Source: Agrostemma githago (taxonomy: Eukaryota > Streptophyta > Magnoliopsida > Caryophyllales > Caryophyllaceae). From it: a stretch of 64,000 nucleotides of DNA. The translations under genes and the position numbers were made by a program. Position 1 is the first letter of the stretch. Each line of letters starts with the position of its first letter. The notes under the pieces are model-generated. The model was not told where the DNA came from. It searched no databases and saw only the letters and a program-made list of their open reading frames with translations. Location: the NCBI GenBank assembly GCA_958450325.1, contig OY288256.1, positions 10,185,057 to 10,249,056 of the forward strand, given 5' to 3'. This document shows, in pieces, positions 34,485-47,541 of the stretch.

Positions 34485-34540
<56 letters not shown>

Positions 34541-34545
<5 letters not shown>

Positions 34546-34787
34546 GTAGGATCAAATAAGGGCAACATGTTTCAGTAAGTGTATATTAAAGTTACACATG
34601 ACATACGATAAAGTTGCATTTGTTTAAAATTGATATGTAGCTATAACATTCAGCTCTTTTATCACTTCAAGTAATAAAGTGTAACTTTATCACTCATCTC
34701 GTGTAACTTTAAGCACTTTTTGTGTAACTTTAACACTTGACCTTATGCCCTTAAAATAGTTGTTGCCCTTATTTGAACCTACCTCTA
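34541..34787. mobile_element. M0: 247-bp TIR element anchored in a TA microsatellite
   Basis: The ends TAGAGGTAGGATCAAATAAG.. and ..CTTATTTGAACCTACCTCTA are inverted over 26 bases with one mismatch. The interior repeats the word GTGTAACTTTA(A/T)CAC. (TA)n lies on both sides (34488-34541 and from 34788). Confidence 0.8.
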
Positions 34788-34802
34788 TATATATATATAT
34801 AT

Positions 34803-36118
34803 TGATGGGCCGGATTTAGTCGTAGTTATTACGACGGTTTTTGTGTATTTTTTGTGAGCTTAATCGAGTATCTTGTGGTATATTTGTGTTATTTTGGTAC
34901 GAATGTAATATGAGCTATTTGGAGGATTTTGATCTCAATCGTAGTTGGGCCAAGAATGAATGACTCATGAAGAATTGGAGAGCCCAATAGAAGACACGGA
35001 GCGAGGAAGCGACGAAAGAAACTGTGAAGGCGAACAGACCGCCAGGCGAGTCGCATGGCCACCAGGCGAGTCGCGCGGGCGGGCGAGTCGCGCAGCCTCT
35101 ATGCGAGTCGCGCGGCAGCCTGTTTCCGTGACGCGTCTCAGCTTTATTCCGCCTTAATTTATTCCGTTTTGAAGACTTTGTTTTATTTAGGAAACTTTAT
35201 ATCTTTCTATTTTATTATTATTATTATTATTAGGAGACTAGTATTAAGTTAAGTGGAGGATTGATTATTCATTATCAATCAATAGCACGTTCAATTAGAA
35301 ATTAGAAAAGGAAAAACCCTAGCATGAGGAACTAAGCCTTTCTTCTCGGATTAAGATTTGAAGCTTCTAATTATTCAATTGTGAGACTCTAATTCTCCTT
35401 TATTCTATCTCTTGAGTATTGTTATTTCTCCGTTCATATTTGCATGATTGTTGAATGTTTAGATTAAAGTAGCTAATTAATCTTTGCAATTTTCAATCTA
35501 TTGTTATTCTAGCGATTGAATCCGTAATTGTTCAAAACCGTTAGATAAAGTAACAATCTTTAGCCTTAATATTGGATGCGTTTCATCATATCTAGGTTAG
35601 AGAGAGATTTAACTTGTGATTCGAACTAATAATCGCGTGTTTTATTGGTCGTCACTTCTATCGTTCTCAATTCGTTAATGCTATTATTGAATTAAACTTA
35701 ATCGCGTGTATTAGGTTGTTTGATAATTAGGTTATTTGATCATCGCGTTTCAAGTCAAATAATATCCGCGTGAGATTCGGGATTTACTTCCCACGATAGT
35801 TTGCTCAAGAGTTAGGAGAAAGTTGTTAGTCTATGATCAATTGGATAATTAGTTGTGGAAAATTCTTACCCGAGATCGTTTTAATTATCTGAGTTCATTC
35901 ATTATTATTATTGATTTCGTTCTTCGCTTATTAGTTAGTTTTAGTTACTTCAATTACCTAATGACCCCCTTTATTAGTTATTGATTTCTAGTTTTAATTC
36001 ACTTAAATTACTTTGTTTTCCCTGTGGACCGACCCTTATTTCCCTACACTATTGTCTTAGTTTTTTGGTTATAAGTGCATAAATAGTATCTTTGGGAGCA
36101 TACGACTTCGGCTCACCA
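34803..36118 (+). repeat. 5' LTR of E3
   Basis: It holds four GCGAGTCGC near-palindromes (35046-35125) upstream of a TATA-like TTTATAT (35196-35202). Confidence 0.95.
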
Positions 36119-36122
36119 AATT

Positions 36123-36141
36123 TTGGCGTCGTTGCCGGGGA
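36123..36141 (+). promoter_or_regulatory. Primer-binding site of E3
   Basis: TGGCGTCGTTGCCGGGGAA, a few bases after the 5' LTR, has one mismatch to the usual tRNA-Asp-type TGGCGCCGTTGCC site. Confidence 0.75.
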
Positions 36142-36232
36142 AGGCAATTAGTTGTTTTTGTGTGATTATTCGTTTTCGTGTCTATTGTAAATATATATTT
36201 TAATTAAGGGTCTTTTTGTTTGTCATCTAGAA

Positions 36233-36986
36233 ATGAGTTTTTCGTGTCCCCAACTTGATAATGAGTTACTACATCACTATTTGGAAAGACTCACGGAGTA
36301 TGTGCTAGAACGCAAATATTTACCTTTGAGTAACGAACAACTCTTGGTAGTGATTTACCATAGCAACTCAAATCGATTTACAAGTTGAAAGTGATGGTAG
36401 ATTTCTTGAGTTAGGTCGTAATGAAAAATGGGATGTAATTGATGTTCTGGTTAACAATGCTCGAGAATTAGAGATAACCACTTTATTTCTTGAACTTCCC
36501 CAATACTTTGAGTCTCCTAAATATGAATCGATTATTAGTGATAATGTGACCAAAATTGAGTATCCTATTTCCCTTACTCATGTCGAGGGTGCCCCACTAG
36601 ATGATGAGGGAGAGGAAGGTGACTCGTATTTATTGACTGTGCCTCATATAGAACCCGTATCAGACTTACCGTTACCCACATATTTTATTGATCCCTCCTT
36701 GGGTGGTGAATCGGGTGATATATTATGGGATTTGAAAGACACGACCATGAGTAGGGACACAGAAAAATTGTTTGAGATGATGCCGTTATCTCGAGAACCA
36801 TACCATGAGTCCGACGTTCTATGTACCTCTATATCTATGCGGTGTGTATGGTATATTCTTATTATAATGTTTTATACGGCTTTCACTAACTCTTTTGCTA
36901 GCTTGTTTGACCTTCTCCTACGAGCATTAACTTGTTCCGATCTTGATAAAAAATGGGTTACCATATTAAGGGGTAGTGCTGTGTGA
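36233..36986 (+). pseudogene. E3 ORF of unknown function, frameshifted
   Basis: The ORF starts ATG at 36233 (MSFSCPQLDNELLHHYLERL) and runs about 50 codons to a stop near 36388. A second frame open from about 36352 carries on without a gap in style (IDLQVESDGRFLELGRNEKW ... ) to 36986. A single-base shift near 36352-36385 would join them into about 250 residues. The C-terminal part is acidic, then has a hydrophobic segment (VWYILIIMFYTAFTNSFASL) and ends FDLLLRALTCSDLDKKW. No retroviral motif is seen. Position and the FDLLLxAL end parallel the E2 ORF. Whether the shift is decay or programmed cannot be told. Confidence 0.6.
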
Positions 36987-37000
36987 CCCCTTTCCGTCAT

Positions 37001-37216
37001 GCGGGACGTTAAATCAACGCTTAAGGGAGGCAACCCGCTTTTTGTTATTTGATGATTTTTTTTTGTTTTTGAATAAGTTAGTTTGTGGACTTCACTTGAA
37101 GTTGGATGAAGGGAGCAGTCGAGAGAATTGATCTTTTCGACCCAATTAATGAAGATTCCGCTTTCACGTCGAGTCAACGACGTAAAACAAGAGCGCTTCC
37201 GGGAGGCAACCCGCTT
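37001..37216 (+). repeat. Two copies of a GACGTWAAA...GGGAGGCAACCCGCTT motif after the E3 ORF
   Basis: Copy 1 at 37001-37040 starts 14 bases after the ORF stop; copy 2 is at 37179-37216. Both share GACGT, CAA, CGCTT and GGGAGGCAACCCGCTT. GGG..CCC can pair around AGGCAA. Confidence 0.7.
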
Positions 37217-37394
37217 ATTATATATTTTTATTTTATTTTATTTTATTAAGGGTCGTGTTTTATAATATTAGTTAAGTAATCATTTTTTTTTGTATTTTTG
37301 TCGAATAGGTCGATGTTATTTTTATTTTTCATTTTGAGTGTGATGAATTTTTTTAGTATTTTGTAGGAACGAAATAGACTAATTTCAGGAGTTG

Positions 37395-37530
37395 GGGCGC
37401 CTTGTACGAGCCCGGGGCGACTAGCATGGCGGTCCCTCGAAATCGAAGTAAAATTAAAAAAAAAATTCGAAAAAGGGCCGAAGTTCCAGTGACCCGCGCG
37501 AGTCGCGTGGACATCGGGCGAGCCGCGCAA
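37395..37530 (+). repeat. GCGAGTCGC-type repeats in the E3 interior
   Basis: CGCGCGAGTCGCGTG and GGGCGAGCCGCGC (about 37494-37528) repeat the near-palindrome of the LTR cluster within the internal region, as in E2. Confidence 0.6.
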
Positions 37531-38384
37531 TGCTCATCCCCTACAGCCTACATGTATGTTTCTAATCTTAAAAAAAAAAAAAAAAAACAAAAATAATCAG
37601 AAAACACGCTCATTGCCCATCTTCTTCCTCTTCACACCCTAATTCAATCCACCATCTTCTTCCTCCCTTTATCTCCTTCCTTTTCCACCCTCAAATCTCA
37701 CCTCCATTCCCTCTTTTCTTCCATTATCCATTAATTCTCACCCATTTCTCTTCACTTATCCACTCCAATTACACTATTTCTTCCCCTAAACTCCCTTGGT
37801 TTCACCCAATTCGAGTTCTCTAGTTAAATCCTAGAAATTGGGGTTGATTTCAATTCAAATTGACGGAGCTTTTTGGAGGGTGTACGTATGCGTCATGCTA
37901 ATTACGTTTTTGAGTTTTGACGGTCAAGTGTGACTGATGTGCTTTCCCTGAGTTCAAGTCGACGAATTGGGAGTTCTCTGGTCGAATTGGAGCACGAGAT
38001 TGGGGATTTTGAGCCGATGAGACTCGAACACGGACGAAGGTCGATCCGTTGAATCGATCTCATCGCTTGAACTGTGACTGATTTCGATGAAGATGTCGAT
38101 TGTTGTTGGAGCTAATATTGAAGGCCGAAGTTTTCATGGTGAACGTAGTCGCTTACTTTGAATTAATGTTGTGGTCAATGTCGTGAGACTTTGGGTTTCG
38201 GTTATTCTAATTGCTATTGTTTGAGACGGTGGTTGGTGTTGCTTTAGCTCATATTTAGGAGCTCCTTGTGCTGTTTTCGTGATACGAGTGATGAGTGTAG
38301 GGAGAAGTTGTGGTGTGAGGTTGATCGACATTACTCCAATAATGTTCATTCTCCCTTTTCATTTTAGTGTGTCCTTTGTAACAT

Positions 38385-38420
38385 TGAGGACAATGTTTCA
38401 TTCAAGTGTGGGGAGGGAGA
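38385..38420 (+). promoter_or_regulatory. Internal polypurine-tract-like copy in E3
   Basis: TGAGGACAATG...TTCAAGTGTGGGGAGGG parallels the tract at the 3' LTR (39295-39328: GAGGACGAG...TTCAAGCGTGGGGATATT). Confidence 0.6.
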
Positions 38421-38551
38421 ATCGTCCGATTTGTAATAGCTTTGTACTTATGTGATATGCTTTATTTTCGTTACTTCATTCAAAAAAAAAATTGAAAAAA
38501 ATTGAAAAAAGAAAAAAAACTGAAAAAAAAAGCGAAAAGGAAAAAACCCGG

Positions 38552-38722
38552 CTAGGTGAAAACCCGGAAAGGGCGCCTAGGCAAGAATGGGAATGTGGCC
38601 GAGGACGGAGTGAAAATCCGAAAGGGCGCTCCGGGTAAAAAGAAAAATCGAGTTGCGTGCCACGAGAGTAGTGTAAGGAAAAATGAAAGTTAGAGTGAAA
38701 ATCCGCAAGGGCGGACGCTCTA
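38552..38722 (+). other. Three GNRA-capped hairpins with covarying stems in E3
   Basis: Each has a 7-bp outer stem: CTAGGTG/CGCCTAG (38552-38580), CGGAGTG/CGCTCCG (38606-38633), TAGAGTG/CGCTCTA (38691-38722). Each then has AAAA, an inner YCC/GGG helix and a GAAA, GAAA or GCAA loop. The four outer base pairs change in concert between copies; the GTG/CGC step and the interior stay constant. The third copy has an extra CGGA on its 3' side. Confidence 0.8.
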
Positions 38723-39328
38723 GGCAAAATGAGAGAATTAGGAAAAAAAATCACTACTACTTTCTCCATTTTTGGTGTTGGCGTCATAAGAAGGGCGACA
38801 TAGAAGGTCGGAAGGGTAGGATAGTTGGCTAAGGTGAGAAGAATCGCGGTGCGGTGTGGTCGTAGCACTATATCTTTTGCGATTGGTGATGTTTTGGTTG
38901 ATGTATTGAACTATTAGAGGCGTTTAGGATTGATCACATGTGTGGGTTGTGGAATATTGTGGTATACATTTTTACCATCGGTGACATTAGTAGCACGTGT
39001 GATCCGTTCTAGGATTGGAGAAATAAGGGGCGTTAGATATTGACATTAGCTTATCTTTATTTGCTAATATCCCTTATTTTAATGATTTGAGTCGATGATA
39101 GTAGTTTGGTATTGGGTGTGTTGATTCACTTGAACATTGGAGTTGAGTTTCATTCAAATGGTAGATTAACTTGTGCATAGTCTCAAAACGAGGGAGTTTG
39201 GTGGAAGACGAGTGAGGGCCGATGTGTGTAATGTTATTCCCGTGTATTTTGGATCGGTGATGGTTGTGTTTATTTGTGTTCCTTGAGTTTTACTCGAGGA
39301 CGAGTAAAGGTTCAAGCGTGGGGATATT

Positions 39329-40639
39329 TGATGGGCCGGATTTAGTCGTAGTTATTACGACGGTTTTTGTGTATTTTTGTGAGCTTAATCGAGTATCTTG
39401 TGGTATATTTGTGTTATTTTGGTACGAATGTAATATGAGCTATTTGGAGGATTTTGATCTCAATCGTAGTTGGGCCAAGAATGAATGACTCATGAAGAAT
39501 TGGAGAGCCCAATAGAAGACACGGAGCGAGGAAGCGACGAAAGAAACTGTGAAGGCGAACAGACCGCCAGGCGGGTCGCATGGCCACCAGGCGAGTCGCG
39601 CGGGCGGGCGAGTCGCGCAGCCTCTATGCGAGTCGCGCGACAGCCTGTTTCCGTGACGCGTCTCAGCTTTATTCCGCCTTAATTTATTCCGTTTTGAAGA
39701 CTTTGTTTTATTTAGGAAACTTTATATCTTTCTATTTTTTTTTATTATTATTATTAGGAGACTAGTATTAAGTTAAGTGGGGGATTGATTATTCATTATC
39801 AATCAATAGCACGTTCAATTAGAAATTAGAAGAGGAAAAACCCTAGCATAAGGAACTAAGCCTTTCTTATCGGATTAAGATTTGAAGCTTCTAATTATTC
39901 AATTGTGAGACTCTAATTCTCCTTTATTCTATCTCTTGAGTATTGTTATTTCTCCGTTCATATTTGCATGATTGTTGAATGTTTAGATTAAAGTAGCTAA
40001 TTAATCTTTGCAATTTTCAATCTATTGTTATTCTAGCGATTGAATCCGTAATTGTTCAAAACCGTTAGATAAAGTAACAATCTTTAGCCTTAATATTGGA
40101 TGCGTTTCATCATATCTAGGTTAGAGAGAGATTTAACTTGTGATTCGAACTAATAATCGCGTGTTTTATTGGTCGTCACTTCTATCGTTCTCAATTCGTT
40201 AATGCTATTATTGAATTAAACTTAATCGCGTGTATTAGGTTGTTTGATAATTAGGTTATTTGATCATCGCGTTTCGAGTCAAATAATATCCGCGTGAGAT
40301 TCGGGATTTACTTTCCACGATAGTTTGCTCAAGAGTTAGGAGAAAGTTGTTAGTCTATGATCAATTGGATAATTAGTTGTGGAAAATTCTTACCCGAGAT
40401 CGTTTTAATTATCTGAGTTCATTCATTATTATTATTGATTTCGTTCTTCGCTTATTAGTTAGTTTTAGTTACTTCAATCACCTAATCACCCCCTTTATTA
40501 GTTATTGATTTCTAGTTTTAATTCACTTAAATTACTTTGTTTTCCCTGTGGACCGACCCTTATTTCCCTACACTATTGTCTTAGTTTTGTGGTTATAAGT
40601 GCATAAATAATATCTTTGGGAGCATACGATTTCGGCTCA

Positions 40640-40642
<3 letters not shown>
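39329..40642 (+). repeat. 3' LTR of E3
   Basis: Near-identical copy of 34803-36118, with the GCGAGTCGC cluster at about 39570-39650. Confidence 0.95.
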
Positions 40643-42786
<2,144 letters not shown>

Positions 42787-43211
42787 ATCATATAAGTCCC
42801 TTCTCCTCTTATAAGTCCATAAGGCTTACTATGAGCCATTGGATTAAAATAAAATGGATGGCCGAGATCTTACTTGACATTTAATTTGAAAAAAAAAATT
42901 AACTTTACTACTCAGTCCTCTTTTTCTTCCCCCCTCAATATCCCCACCTTCATTATACCTCACTCTGTTCCCAAAGCATGCTCTATTCCCACTCACTCTA
43001 TTCTCACTCCATTACTTCCCCCTCAATATTCCCACCTTCATTATACTTCACCATATTCCTGCTCACTCTATTCCCACTCCATTATCCCATCAGATCACTC
43101 TAATCGGGTTTCTTTGTTGGTTGAAGTACCCTATTCTCGATCAATTTCTCCTCCTTTCGCAGGTAAAGGTATGTTCGATAATCAAAGTTTCGTAGACTCT
43201 TTTTGACGAGT

Positions 43212-43652
43212 TTTGGTGGTTTTAGCGAAATTAGGGTTTAATTGCGAGTTTAATTGCGAAATTAGGGTTTAATTGTTCACAATTTGGGTTTAATTGTGGC
43301 GAAATTAGGGAAATCAGGGTTTAATTGTTGCGAGTTTAATTAACGAAATTAGGGTTTAATTGTTCACAATTTGGGGGGTTTTTGCGTTGAGTCATGATTT
43401 TTGCTAATTAATCTTTTTGGGTCTAACTCATCATATTTAATTAGGTGGTTTTAGCGAAATTAGGGTTTAATTGCGAAATTAAGGTTTAATTGTTCACAAT
43501 TTGAGTTTAATTGTTGCGAAATTAGGGAAATTAGGGTTTAATTGTTGCGAGTTTAATTAACGAAATTAGGGTTTAATTATTCACAATTTGGGGGTTTTTG
43601 CGTTGAGTCATGACTTTTGCTAATTAATCTTTTTGTGTCTAACTCATCATAT
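43212..43652 (+). repeat. Duplicated block with six TTAGGGTTT telo-boxes
   Basis: Two diverged copies (about 43212-43441 and 43445-43652) carry GAAATTAGGGTTTAATTG words. TTAGGGTTT occurs exactly near 43228, 43261, 43348, 43457, 43531 and 43564. Confidence 0.75.
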
Positions 43653-43895
43653 TTTTGGGTCTTTTTGGGTCTGTTTACTGATTTCTTTTTGTGATTTTGT
43701 ACTGTTAATACTGCATTTGTGATTTTGTATGGTTAATAATGCTACAATAATGCATTTCTGATTGCTTGTCAGTCATTTTCTTCATGGTTTGTTATTAGAT
43801 TTCCGTTTCATTTGTTTGTTAATAGTTTAGTTTTTAGATTATACCATGCTTATTAATTCCTATGCATTTTTTGTTCATTGTATGTGGTAGCGTAT

Positions 43896-44045
43896 ATGGC
43901 GTCCGAAGAGGAAATTGTCGAGGTTGAGAGTGTCGACGCAGAAGAGGAGGAAGAAGTCGGTAATATTACTGTGAAATGTAAGGGGCGTAGGCTTGCGTTG
44001 CTTGTATCGAGCCTAAATGAGAGACAGAAACAGGCGGAGAAATAA
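43896..44045 (+). CDS. Small acidic ORF in M2, 49 residues
   Basis: MASEEEIVEVESVDAEEEEE followed by VGNITVKCKGRRLALLVSSL and a short basic end. The K-C-x-G-R-R-L..LVSSLNERQK part resembles the R-C-S-P-x-x-L..I-x-x-L-x-x-x-Q-K-E-A segment at the start of plant-mobile-domain/Ulp1-type transposon proteins; that link is a guess. It may be a captured first exon. Confidence 0.35.
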   Translation: MASEEEIVEVESVDAEEEEEVGNITVKCKGRRLALLVSSLNERQKQAEK

Positions 44046-45239
44046 TAGTATAACTTTAACTGCTAAATTTGTAACTTCATCTCTATAACAACATAACTTT
44101 TGTTTTCGTACTGTTGTAATAAACTTTTGTTTTCGTACTGTTGTAAATATTCAATTGTATGTATTGAAACTTCAACACATTTCTTTTATAACTTCAACTC
44201 ATTTGTTTTAAAATTTCAGCATCCGTAACTCTAAGTGTATCTAGAGGAACTTCAACTGTATTGATCCGTCACTTCAATTGTTTCAGTTTGTAGCTTCATT
44301 TTAATTGGTCAATATGCAACTTCAGTTACTTTATAACGTCACTTTAACTGATAAATTTGTAACTTCATCTCCATAACAACATAAGTTAAATAAATATTTG
44401 TAACTTCACATATTTTGTAACTTCAGTTCATATATTTTTTAACTTCAGTTCATATGTTTTGCAACTTTAGTTCATATGTTTTGTAACTTCAGATCAATAA
44501 AATTATAATGTACCAATAACGAAAATGCAATTAGTTTTGTGCTTTAGAACATCTGATTGTATATGTTCTTCCCATCAAATTAGGTTTCTTGAATATTTCA
44601 ATAATTTTTGCGTTTTGTGAATAACGTTTTTGATTTTGATGTGTTTAAGGAGAAACGTGGGAGGAAATTGATCATTCCGAATTGTTTTGTTCATTCTTAC
44701 TACATTATCCGTCATTAATCAGTTTATATATTATTGTAACTTCGGTTTATATATCATGTAACTTCAGTTCATATATTTTGTAACTTCAGATCATATTAAT
44801 GAAATACGGAGTACTCACTAGGTACTCAAGTGAGTATTTCATTAGTTACGGAAGCTGAAGTTTTCAAAAATGGTGCTGAAGTGATAGAGTAATTGAATTA
44901 GAGTTTCGACACATGCAGTACAAGGTATAAAAATACAACTGAATTGAATTATTAGGCGGTAGATGTTCAACAATTTTCAATTCTTCATAGCAATGGTTAT
45001 ATATGCAATTAAAAGCACAAACTCTCATCAATGCAATTATCTAGATTATCTAGAGAGCAATTATGACTCTTTCTAGAGAGCAACAATGACTTTTTCTAGG
45101 TGTTAAATATCATTATTAAATGCTAGGTTAGGTAATCATAATGACTTGTTTCATACTTTAATCTTAGCCTTTGATCTTATTTAATCTAATGGCCACTAAT
45201 AAGACTTATGGACTTAAAAAAAGTGATGGCCTTATGAGA

Positions 45240-45243
<4 letters not shown>

Positions 45244-45297
<54 letters not shown>
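45244..45297. repeat. (TA)n tract between M2 and M3
   Basis: About 54 bases of pure TA repeat shared by the two neighbouring elements. Confidence 0.95.
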
Positions 45298-45301
<4 letters not shown>

Positions 45302-47449
45302 TAAGGCTCTTATGAGTCCTTCTCTATATATGAGTCCATGAGTCCTCATCTCATCCATTGGATGAGATGAGGATGGATGGACAAGATGCGTTGCATTAAA
45401 AAAAAAAAAAAAAAAAAAAAAGATTTACGTTCCTAAAATAGCTCCCAAGAATTTAGGAAACAATAACCCACTTTATCACGTTCATTCATCATTCATAACG
45501 CTCATTCATTCATTCAACCGTGAAAAAAAAATCCTTTCTTCATCACGTTCATCCATTCATTCAATCAATACTGTGGTCGAAAACGCGTTACAATGGATTC
45601 AATGACACCATCATCTTCTTCAACAGTTGATGGGCAATTGATCGAGTATAACAATGGTGAGTTTCAATATTTCTTTGACGTCAATTTTCATTGTTGCTAT
45701 AACTTTCATGTTTGCGTTATTTTTTGACGTCAATTTGGATGTTGATATTGCTTTCATTGTTATTTCATTCATCATCGTTTCCTGTCAATAGTTAGTTGCT
45801 CTCTCGATCTTTACAGATTCCAGGGTTTTAATTATGTTTCTTATTTAGGTTTTGCATGATGTACAATTAGTAATACCGTTTTGTTCTGTATTAAGGAAGA
45901 AACGTCATTGAAGTAACATAACGTCTGAGTCACAATAACACTTAATTGTAATTACAGTAACACATTGAACGTTTAGAAAAAGGATTTTGATGATGATGTT
46001 AAAGTAACGTACTGTATTAGTTAGAGTAACAAGACTTGTCAATTGAAGTAATACATTGGTTTCATAGATGTAACGTTGTTTTATTTTTTTGCAGGTGGCA
46101 TTGGCAAAGAAGCACAAGGTGATATTTTATTCATTTGATTAATCATGGATTAATAACAGTGGTTCATCGCTCTTGTTTTAGCATAGATTCTAGATTTAGC
46201 GTATGCTTGATTGATACTACCGTTTTGTTTTGTATTAACGTAGAAAAGTCATTGAAGTAACATACAATCTGAGTTACAGTAACACTTAATTGCAATTACA
46301 GTAACACACTGGACGCTTAGAATAATGGTTTTGATGATGATGTTAAAGTAACATACTATATTCGTTACAGTAACACAACATATGAATTGATGTAACACAC
46401 ATGTCCCATGTAACGTTGTTTAATTTTGTGCAGGTGGCATTTGCCAAGAATCGAATGCACAGGAATGGTGCAGAGATGTTGGTGAGGCTTTCACTCCGTA
46501 CATGAAGCAAGTATTCGGAACAATCGAAGAGGCGGTGGAGTTTTATAAAATCTACGTTTATTGGCACTGTTATTGTGTTTCAGTAGACGCAAAAGCACAT
46601 GCACGAATGGTGTAGAGATGTGAGTGAGCGTTTCCTCCATATATAGGGCAGATCTTCAAGGATGTGGATGAGACAGTAAACTTCTATAAAATCTGCGAAT
46701 TGGCTTGTGGATTTGATGTGAGAAGGTTCACAACAAAAAGATGGCGCGGTGGTTAGATTAAATCAAAGTTTCTGATGAAGATAATGAAAAAGAGGACGAG
46801 GAGGATGAAGAAGAATCAGAATTTTAAGTAGGACAGTATATTGTTAGAGTAACATACATTATTCGTTAGATTAACATACTTAATGTGTTACAATAACACA
46901 GATTATGAGTAATAGATGTGAAACATTGGAATTGTAATGAAGTTGATTTAGTTGGAACTCTTGTACCAATTTTTGTTTTGGAATATCCTTAATAAAAAAC
47001 AAATATTATTCTTTTGGTTAATTGGAACGACTCCTGTGTATGCAAGAGACTATTATATGCAACGGAACAGATTTTACGAGTTAGAGTAACACACTTCATG
47101 AATTACAGTAACACATTGTATGAGTCAAAGTAACACAATCTATGAGTCAAAATAAACAGCGTCAAAACGGAGAGTAAATTATGCGGGAGGATTTGTAAAC
47201 TGGAAAAAATTCATTTTGAAGAAATGTGTTGTGTGAGAGAAAGAAGATCAGTGAAAAAAAAATTAATAGGAGAGAAGATTTGAGTACATAATTAGAGAGG
47301 AGAGAGAGAAAATAAAATATTTGCAAAGATTTTGTCAGTTATTTCCTTAATTGACAAAACAAATCCTAACCATTCATCTATCTCTAGTTTAAGGGTGGAG
47401 ATGAGGACTCACGGACTCAATTATGATGAGTGGACTCACTTGATCTTTA

Positions 47450-47453
<4 letters not shown>
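45298..47453. mobile_element. M3: TIR element between TA tracts, carrying FAR1-type fragments
   Basis: The left end AGAGTAAGG...ATGAGTCC..GTCCATGAGTCCTCATCTC and the inverted right end (47393-47453; GAGATGAGGACTCACGGACTC ... TTTACTCT) define it. Short words around GAGTTACAGTAACAC recur through the interior (45900-46400, 46840-46920, 47080-47160). Confidence 0.7.
45593..46740 (+). pseudogene. FAR1/FHY3-type N-terminal gene fragment captured in M3
   Basis: A split coding region. Exon-like 45593-45656 (MDSMTPSSSSTVDGQLIEYN) ends at a GT donor in phase 1. Two alternative exon-like pieces follow AG acceptors in the same phase: 46095-46118 and from 46434. The latter reads GGICQESNAQEWCRDV..AFTPYMKQVF..IEEAVEFYKIY and stops at 46613. 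A second, diverged copy at about 46600-46740 reads PYIGQIFKDVDETVNFYKI...GFDVRRFTTKRWRGG. F-x-x-x-x-E-A-V-x-F-Y-x-x-Y and G-F-x-V-R-R are the FAR1 DNA-binding-domain pattern. No transposase core or SWIM domain follows. FAR1 proteins derive from Mutator-type transposases, so this may be element-own or captured. Confidence 0.55.

Positions 47454-47539
<86 letters not shown>
47454..47539. repeat. (TA)n tract between M3 and M4
   Basis: About 85 bases of TA repeat. Confidence 0.95.

Positions 47540-47541
<2 letters not shown>

Larger units (their letters stand above)
34803..40642 (+). mobile_element. E3: LTR retrotransposon without gag-pol, inserted in a TA tract
   Basis: LTRs are 34803-36118 (1316 bp) and 39329-40642 (1314 bp), starting TGATGGGCC and ending GGCTCACCA. 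They differ at about 14 sites, near 1 percent. The flanking TATAT on both sides fits a 5-bp TSD but is not diagnostic inside a TA repeat. The 3.2-kb interior has a broken ORF, two GGGAGGCAACCC repeats, palindromes, three covarying hairpins and two polypurine-tract-like copies. No pol domains are present. Confidence 0.9.

Noticed and set aside
45593..46740. A working FAR1-family gene
   Set aside because: Only the N-terminal domain is present, with in-frame stops and a duplicated, diverged exon; no downstream MULE or SWIM domain.
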